Source: Planktotalea sp. (lineage in GTDB: Bacteria; Pseudomonadota; Alphaproteobacteria; Rhodobacterales; Rhodobacteraceae). Taken from it: a stretch of 11,117 nt of DNA. Location: contig JAHEGL010000074.1 of the NCBI GenBank assembly GCA_024645145.1, forward strand, positions 1 through 11,117, written 5' to 3'. This document shows, piece by piece, positions 6,249-11,117 of this stretch. Numbering within the stretch: the first letter of the stretch is position 1; every line of letters begins with the position of its first letter. A program made the translations under genes and the position numbers. Below the pieces are notes generated by a model. The model ran no database searches. It was not told the DNA's origin and was given only the letters and a program-made list of their open reading frames with translations.

Positions 6249-9200
6249 ATGAGCCTGCAAACGACATCTTTGAATGATAAGTTTGATCTGGAGAAAACTC
6301 AGGTTCTGATGAACGGCACGCAAGCGCTAGTGCGTTTGATGTTGATGCAAAAGGCACGTGATGAAGCGGCAGGACTGAACACTGCGGGGTATGTGACAGG
6401 ATATCGTGGCTCGCCACTGGGGGCCGTAGATTTTCAAATGACGCGCGCTGCGAAGCAACTCGCAGCCTCAAATGTGAAGTTCGAAGAGGGCTTGAACGAA
6501 GATCTCGCGGCCACGGCTCTTTGGGGCGCGCAGCAGGCGGAGCTTCGGGGTGAAGGCAAATATGATGGTGTCTTTGGTCTGTGGTATGGCAAAGGACCGG
6601 GTGTAGATCGCACAGGCGATGTTATGCGTCACGCCAATATGGCTGGTACGTCCAAGAATGGCGGAGTGATCATGGCTATGGGCGATGATCATACGGGCGA
6701 AAGCAGCACAGTGCTGCATCAATCTGAATTTGCGTTGGTCGATGCCTACATGCCGATTGTCAGCCCCGCAGGTGTGCAGGAAATGATGGATTACGGGCTT
6801 TACGCCTATGCATTGTCGCGGTTTGCCGGTGTTTGGGTCGGTCTCAAGACGATGAAGGATACCGTCGAAGTCACATCCGTCGTCAACGGTGATCCGCACC
6901 GCATGCAATTTGTCGAGCCTGAATTTGAGATGCCCGAGGGTGGCTTGAACATCCGTTTGGTCGATGATCGCCATGTGCAAGAGGCGCGCTTGACTGACTA
7001 TAAACGCCAAGCGGCACAAGCTTTCAGCTATGCCAACAAAATGGACAAAGAGGTCTGGACCAAGACAGGTGCAAAGATCGGCTTTGTCGCTGCGGGCAAG
7101 AACTGGCTTGATCTGGTACATGCGCTGTCGCTGCTCAATATTGATGAGGTGGAGGCCGAACGCATTGGGTTGAGCATATATAAAATTGGCCAAACCTGGC
7201 CGATGGATATGAAGGGGTTCAATGAGTGGGCTGCTGATCTCGACTTGATTGTCGTGGTTGAGGAAAAGCGCAAACTCATCGAGGTGCAGATCAAAGAGGC
7301 GCTGTTTGATAATCCTAAGCGCGCGCGTGTTTATGGGGAACGCTGTAATGGCAAGGAGCTGTTTCCGGTGCGCGGTGCCCTTGATCCGATGATGATTGCG
7401 CAACATTTGGGCGATATTTTGGTGGATGAGGGGTGTTCGTCCTCTGGTATCAAGTCCGGTCTTGCGACGCTCGAAGAAGCGCGGCGTGCAGACAATGCGC
7501 CCGAACTCGCAGCGCGACTGCCGTATTTCTGTTCAGGGTGCCCGCATAATTCATCCACCAAAGTTCCTGAGGGTAGTCGCGCCTATGCAGGCATTGGATG
7601 TCATTTCATGGTGCAATGGATGGTCCGCGACACGCTTGGCTTTACGCATATGGGCGGTGAAGGTGCGAACTGGATTGGTGAAGCACCGTTCAGCACGCGT
7701 GATCACGTTTTTCAGAATATCGGCGATGGCACATATAACCACTCTGGTATCCAAGCGATCCGTGCAGCGGTCGCAGCTGGCACGACGATGACCTACAAGA
7801 TTCTTTACAATGATGCTGTCGCAATGACCGGTGGGCAGGGCAATGACGGTGGTCTTGATGCCCCACGGATCGCCCGCGAGATTGCTGCGATGGGTGTTGA
7901 AAACGTTGCTGTCGTCTATGATGACAAAGAAGATGTGGAGAAAACCGCCTTCCCAAGCGGTATGGCAATGCATAAGCGCGCTGAACTTCAAACGGTGCAA
8001 GAGAGTTTTGCCAAAACTTCGGGTGTGTCTGTCATTCTTTATGTGCAAACTTGTGCTGCTGAAAAGCGCCGTCGTCGCAAGCGCGGCTTGTTTCCTGACC
8101 CTGACAAACGTGTGTTTATCAATCCTGATGTTTGCGAGGGTTGTGGCGATTGCGGTGTGCAATCCAATTGCGTTTCGATCGTGCCGCATGAAACGGAACT
8201 GGGGCGCAAACGCGCGATTGATCAATCAAGCTGCAACAAAGATTTTTCCTGTGTGAAAGGGTTTTGTCCGTCTTTTATAACTGTCGAAGGGGCGACACCG
8301 CGCAAGGCAGCAACCACGGAATTGAAACTTCCCGATATTCCGATGCCAGACCTGCCCAGTATCAATGGTACGCATAATGTTGTGATCACTGGGGTTGGCG
8401 GGACGGGTGTCGTCACGCTTGGCGCAGTATTGGCACAAGCGGCGCAGCTTGATGGCAAGGGGGCTGGCATGATGGAGATGGCAGGCCTCGCGCAAAAAGG
8501 GGGGGCGGTGCACATTCACTGCCGCCTTGCTAATCACCCTGAGGATATTTCTGCCATTCGTGTGGCGACAGGCGAAGCGCACGCGCTGATTGGCGGGGAC
8601 TTGGTAGTCAGTGCCGGCTCTTCTACGCTGGGCCTTACGAAAGAAGGACAGACCGGCGCAGTGGTGAACAGCCATGAGATCATCACAGGTGATTTCACGC
8701 GAAATACGGAATTCAAACTTCCGTCAGTGCAGCTCCAACTTTCGCTGACGGCACGTCTGCGCGACAAAGTTGATCTTTTTGATGCCTCTGATCTGGCGCG
8801 CGTCGTTTTGGGGGATGCGATTTTTTCAAACATGTTGGTGTTTGGTGGGGCTTGGCAGCGGGGCTTGATCCCTTTGACGCTGGAAGCCATGCAAGGCGCG
8901 ATCCGCTTGAATGGTGCTGCGGTTGAAAAGAACCTTTTTGCATTTAATGTAGGTCGCTGGGCGGTGCTCTATCCAGATCAAGTTGAAAAACTGCTCGTGC
9001 CGAATGTGATTGCTTTGCCTAAAACTTTGGAAGAAAAAATCGCCTTTCGCGCGGATCATCTCGTGAAATATCAAGGCAAGCGTTTGTCGAAACGCTACCG
9101 CAAACTTGTGGATTCCATCGACAACCAGACACTACAAGAGGCGGTTGCGAAAGGCTATCACAAGCTGCTGTCGTATAAGGATGAATATGAAGTCGCGCGT

Positions 9201-9650
9201 TTGCATTTAAGCACAGCTGAAAAGGCGGCAGAAGCGTTCGAGGGGGATTTGAAGCTCACGTTTCATCTTGCGCCACCGATGCTGACCAAAACCGGTGCTG
9301 ACGGTCGTCCAATGAAGAAAGAATACGGATCGGGAATGCTGCGCGGCTTTAAGATGCTTGCGAAATTGAAGCGTTTGCGCGGCACGCCGTTTGATCCGTT
9401 CGGGCGCACTGCAGAGCGCAAAATGGAGCGCGCGCTGATCAAACAGTTTGAAGCGGACATGAAAGCTGTGCTGTCCAAGCTCAACGCACAGACAGAAGAC
9501 GCGATTGTTGCGCTTGCGGAACTTCCTTTGTTGATCCGCGGATTTGGCATGGTGAAAGAAGCCAATGAACGCAAAGCGGCCAAGCGCCGTGAAGAACTTT
9601 TGAGCGTCATCAATGCTGGCGGGAGCGATATGGCGCAAGCTGCGGAATAA
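6249..9650 (+). CDS. Indolepyruvate:ferredoxin oxidoreductase, single-chain fused form
   Basis: This enzyme oxidatively decarboxylates indolepyruvate and related aryl-pyruvates with CoA to the aryl-acetyl-CoA, passing electrons to ferredoxin; it acts in the cytoplasm in aromatic amino acid breakdown. The 1,133-residue chain joins what archaea split into IorA and IorB. An N-terminal oxidoreductase domain (about 15-240) carries YRGSPLG at 52-58. CSGCPHN at 428-434 opens the thiamine diphosphate domain, whose cofactor motif is GDG at 492-494 followed 26 residues later by ND at 521-522. An iron-sulfur region has cysteines at 629, 632, 635, 641, 662, 668 and 673. A gamma-type domain begins near GVGGTG at 715-720 and contains MAGLAQKGG. 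The remaining part, from about residue 900, fits the C-terminal domain of long bacterial forms. The gene is divergent from a LysR regulator; murI follows after 70 bases. In Phaeobacter a gene of this type feeds the phenylacetyl-CoA route, so phenylpyruvate is a plausible substrate. Confidence 0.93.
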   Translation: MSLQTTSLNDKFDLEKTQVLMNGTQALVRLMLMQKARDEAAGLNTAGYVTGYRGSPLGAVDFQMTRAAKQLAASNVKFEEGLNEDLAATALWGAQQAELRGEGKYDGVFGLWYGKGPGVDRTGDVMRHANMAGTSKNGGVIMAMGDDHTGESSTVLHQSEFALVDAYMPIVSPAGVQEMMDYGLYAYALSRFAGVWVGLKTMKDTVEVTSVVNGDPHRMQFVEPEFEMPEGGLNIRLVDDRHVQEARLTDYKRQAAQAFSYANKMDKEVWTKTGAKIGFVAAGKNWLDLVHALSLLNIDEVEAERIGLSIYKIGQTWPMDMKGFNEWAADLDLIVVVEEKRKLIEVQIKEALFDNPKRARVYGERCNGKELFPVRGALDPMMIAQHLGDILVDEGCSSSGIKSGLATLEEARRADNAPELAARLPYFCSGCPHNSSTKVPEGSRAYAGIGCHFMVQWMVRDTLGFTHMGGEGANWIGEAPFSTRDHVFQNIGDGTYNHSGIQAIRAAVAAGTTMTYKILYNDAVAMTGGQGNDGGLDAPRIAREIAAMGVENVAVVYDDKEDVEKTAFPSGMAMHKRAELQTVQESFAKTSGVSVILYVQTCAAEKRRRRKRGLFPDPDKRVFINPDVCEGCGDCGVQSNCVSIVPHETELGRKRAIDQSSCNKDFSCVKGFCPSFITVEGATPRKAATTELKLPDIPMPDLPSINGTHNVVITGVGGTGVVTLGAVLAQAAQLDGKGAGMMEMAGLAQKGGAVHIHCRLANHPEDISAIRVATGEAHALIGGDLVVSAGSSTLGLTKEGQTGAVVNSHEIITGDFTRNTEFKLPSVQLQLSLTARLRDKVDLFDASDLARVVLGDAIFSNMLVFGGAWQRGLIPLTLEAMQGAIRLNGAAVEKNLFAFNVGRWAVLYPDQVEKLLVPNVIALPKTLEEKIAFRADHLVKYQGKRLSKRYRKLVDSIDNQTLQEAVAKGYHKLLSYKDEYEVARLHLSTAEKAAEAFEGDLKLTFHLAPPMLTKTGADGRPMKKEYGSGMLRGFKMLAKLKRLRGTPFDPFGRTAERKMERALIKQFEADMKAVLSKLNAQTEDAIVALAELPLLIRGFGMVKEANERKAAKRREELLSVINAGGSDMAQAAE

Positions 9651-9720
9651 CCATATGGATTTTTAAGCAGCACGCGCGTATGAGACGCTCAAGGTTTGGC
9701 GTATTCGATGGAGTGACATC

Positions 9721-10533
9721 ATGGCAGTAGGGATTTTCGACAGTGGCCTTGGCGGTTTAACCGTTCTGGACGCTGCGCGCACACGTCTGCCTGACGTTCC
9801 GTTTGTCTATTATGCCGATAGCGCTCATGCGCCCTATGGTGTGCGTGATTCCGAGGATATTTATAAACTGACGAAAAAGTCGGTTGAATACCTTTGGGAC
9901 AACGGCTGCGATCTGGTGATTTTGGCCTGCAACACGGCCTCTGCTGCTGCGTTGCGCCGGATGCAAGAAGCGGGCGTGCCAGAGGGCAAGCGCGTTCTTG
10001 GCGTGTTTGTGCCGTTGATCGAAGCGCTTACAGAGCGCCAATGGGGCGATAATTCACCGCCGCGCGAAGTTGCTGTGACCGAAGTGGCGGTTTTTGCGAC
10101 ACCTGCCACTGTGGCAAGCCGTGCGTTTCAGCGCGAACTGGCGTTCCGCGCGATTGGCGTCGATGTGGAAGCGCAGGCCTGCGGCGGTGTCGTCGATGCG
10201 ATTGAAGACGGCGATATGATCTTGGCTGAAGCCTTGGTGCGTTCACATGTGGATGCGTTGAAGCGTAAGATGCCATCACCCCAAGCTGCTATTCTGGGCT
10301 GCACGCATTATCCGTTGATGGAAACGCATTTTCAGACAGCGCTCGGGGAGGACGTGAAGGTGTACTCACAAGCGAATTTGGTTGCAGAGAGCCTTGCAGA
10401 TTACATAGATCGCCGTCCTGATTTTATCGGTACAGGCAAAACACATCGCTATTTCACCAGCGGCGATCCTGCGCGCGTCAGTGATCGCGCAACACAATTT
10501 ATGCGACGAGAAATCTCTTTCGAACAAGGCTGA
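9721..10533 (+). CDS. murI: Glutamate racemase
   Basis: MurI interconverts L- and D-glutamate without a cofactor and supplies D-glutamate for peptidoglycan precursors in the cytoplasm. The 270-residue product has the usual length. It opens with [10 protein letters not shown], placing the conserved DSG at residues 7-9, followed by [11 protein letters not shown]. The two catalytic cysteines are visible: C70 in LACNTASAA and C194 in LGCTHYPLM, the latter with the neighbouring His196. The start ATG has GGAG 7 bases upstream. It lies 70 bases after the indolepyruvate oxidoreductase gene, with no clear terminator between, and 33 bases before argC, so readthrough from the oxidoreductase and cotranscription with argC are both possible. 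No frameshift or odd composition is seen. Confidence 0.96.
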   Translation: MAVGIFDSGLGGLTVLDAARTRLPDVPFVYYADSAHAPYGVRDSEDIYKLTKKSVEYLWDNGCDLVILACNTASAAALRRMQEAGVPEGKRVLGVFVPLIEALTERQWGDNSPPREVAVTEVAVFATPATVASRAFQRELAFRAIGVDVEAQACGGVVDAIEDGDMILAEALVRSHVDALKRKMPSPQAAILGCTHYPLMETHFQTALGEDVKVYSQANLVAESLADYIDRRPDFIGTGKTHRYFTSGDPARVSDRATQFMRREISFEQG

Positions 10534-10566
10534 ACGAATAGACATTTCTTTAGAAAGACCAATGAC

Positions 10567-11117
10567 ATGACACATAATATCGCAATTCTTGGCGCGTCGG
10601 GCTACACGGGCGCGGAACTCATCCGGTTGATCGCAACTCATCCAAGTATGCAGATCAAAGCGCTTTCCGGTGAGCGTAAAGCAGGCCAATCACTTGCGCA
10701 GGTTTTCCCTCATCTGCGTCATCTTGATTTACCCGATCTGGTAAAGATCGCGGATATTGATTTCAGCGAGATAGATTTGGCGTTCTGTGCATTGCCGCAC
10801 AAGACCAGCCAAGAGGTGATTGCAAAACTCCCGCGTGATTTAAAGATTGTGGACCTGTCCGCCGACTTTCGTTTGAGCGATCCCGAAGCCTATGAGAAAT
10901 GGTATGGCAATGCCCACAGCGCTGTCGATATCCAGAAAGAAGCGGTTTACGGCCTGAGCGAGTTTTATCGGGAAGACATAAGATCGGCGCGCCTTGTGGC
11001 AGGGACAGGATGTAACGCGGCGACGGGGCAATACATTTTGCGGCCTTTGATTACTGCGGGCGTGATCGGATTGGATGACATCATCCTCGACCTTAAATGT
11101 GCTGTATCAGGGGCGGG
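10567..11117 (+). CDS. argC: N-acetyl-gamma-glutamyl-phosphate reductase, 5' part (3' end outside window)
   Basis: ArgC makes N-acetylglutamate semialdehyde from N-acetylglutamyl phosphate with NADPH, the third step of arginine synthesis. The first 183 codons are present and the frame runs off the right edge; the family usually has about 310-345 residues. The N-terminal NADP-binding fold shows the glycine motif [10 protein letters not shown] from residue 9, then LAFCALPH and VDLSADFRL, both typical of ArgC. The catalytic cysteine should be C149, in [10 protein letters not shown]; in many ArgC proteins this site reads PGCYPT, so the local sequence is divergent, though the cysteine and the following LRPL context are kept. 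The visible part ends in AVSGAG, matching the conserved SGAG of the family. The ATG has only a weak purine-rich stretch (GAAAG) upstream; another ATG at 10562 is out of frame. The start is 33 bases after murI, suggesting cotranscription. Confidence 0.93.
   Translation, partial: MTHNIAILGASGYTGAELIRLIATHPSMQIKALSGERKAGQSLAQVFPHLRHLDLPDLVKIADIDFSEIDLAFCALPHKTSQEVIAKLPRDLKIVDLSADFRLSDPEAYEKWYGNAHSAVDIQKEAVYGLSEFYREDIRSARLVAGTGCNAATGQYILRPLITAGVIGLDDIILDLKCAVSGA

Noticed and set aside
6468..7406. Long open frame (312 codons) on the minus strand inside the oxidoreductase gene
   Set aside because: It is antisense to well-conserved coding sequence, its product shows no recognisable domain and is rich in His and Arg as expected from an antisense frame, and it has no sensible context.
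7551..8225. Open frame of 224 codons on the minus strand inside the oxidoreductase gene
   Set aside because: It is antisense to the thiamine diphosphate and iron-sulfur regions and shows no domain.
9651..9720. Possible terminator between the oxidoreductase gene and murI
   Set aside because: GCGT and ACGC around ATGAG make only a 4-bp stem with no T run.
10544..10555. TTTCT-TT-AGAAA inverted repeat between murI and argC
   Set aside because: It is short and AT-rich, likely to occur by chance, and has no terminator or operator features.
1..11117. Mobile element, defence island, CRISPR array or tRNA/rRNA genes
   Set aside because: No transposase, integrase, regularly spaced direct repeats or RNA-gene sequence was recognised; all genes but the small exported one belong to known families.

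Overview
This window looks like ordinary core chromosome of an alphaproteobacterium, most likely a marine Rhodobacterales (Roseobacter-type) species. The basis is protein character (a single-chain indolepyruvate:ferredoxin oxidoreductase of about 1,130 residues, and a Der with an acidic inter-domain linker), moderate GC by eye, and a bamB-der pairing. The genus cannot be set from sequence alone. I saw no mobile element, CRISPR array, rRNA or tRNA, and no clear sign of recent transfer.

Layout. (1) Positions 1-2447, plus strand: the 3' part of a BamB-like beta-propeller gene (open at the left edge), then der, the two-GTPase-domain ribosome assembly factor. (2) Positions 2444-6084, minus strand, read from the right: a LysR-type regulator, a small exported glycine-rich protein of unknown function followed by a strong intrinsic terminator, serS (seryl-tRNA synthetase), and 39 bases further on a TspO/MBR-like multi-pass membrane protein. 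The stop codon of this last gene interlocks with that of der. (3) Positions 6249-11117, plus strand: the indolepyruvate oxidoreductase gene, divergent from the LysR gene across 164 bases that hold two perfect palindromes, then murI (glutamate racemase) and the first 183 codons of argC (open at the right edge).

How the genes fit together. Most are housekeeping genes: outer-membrane assembly (bamB), ribosome maturation (der), tRNA charging (serS), peptidoglycan precursor supply (murI) and arginine synthesis (argC). The part that looks regulated is the LysR/oxidoreductase pair, which would control oxidative decarboxylation of aryl-pyruvates from aromatic amino acid breakdown. The least understood parts are the small glycine-zipper protein with its structured 3' end and the TspO-like protein behind serS.

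All stretches between genes are under 300 bases; those with recognisable structure are listed. Four starts (der, serS, the small protein, the oxidoreductase) were moved inward from the longest open frame because a ribosome binding site fits the internal ATG. No convincing new multi-gene system was found.
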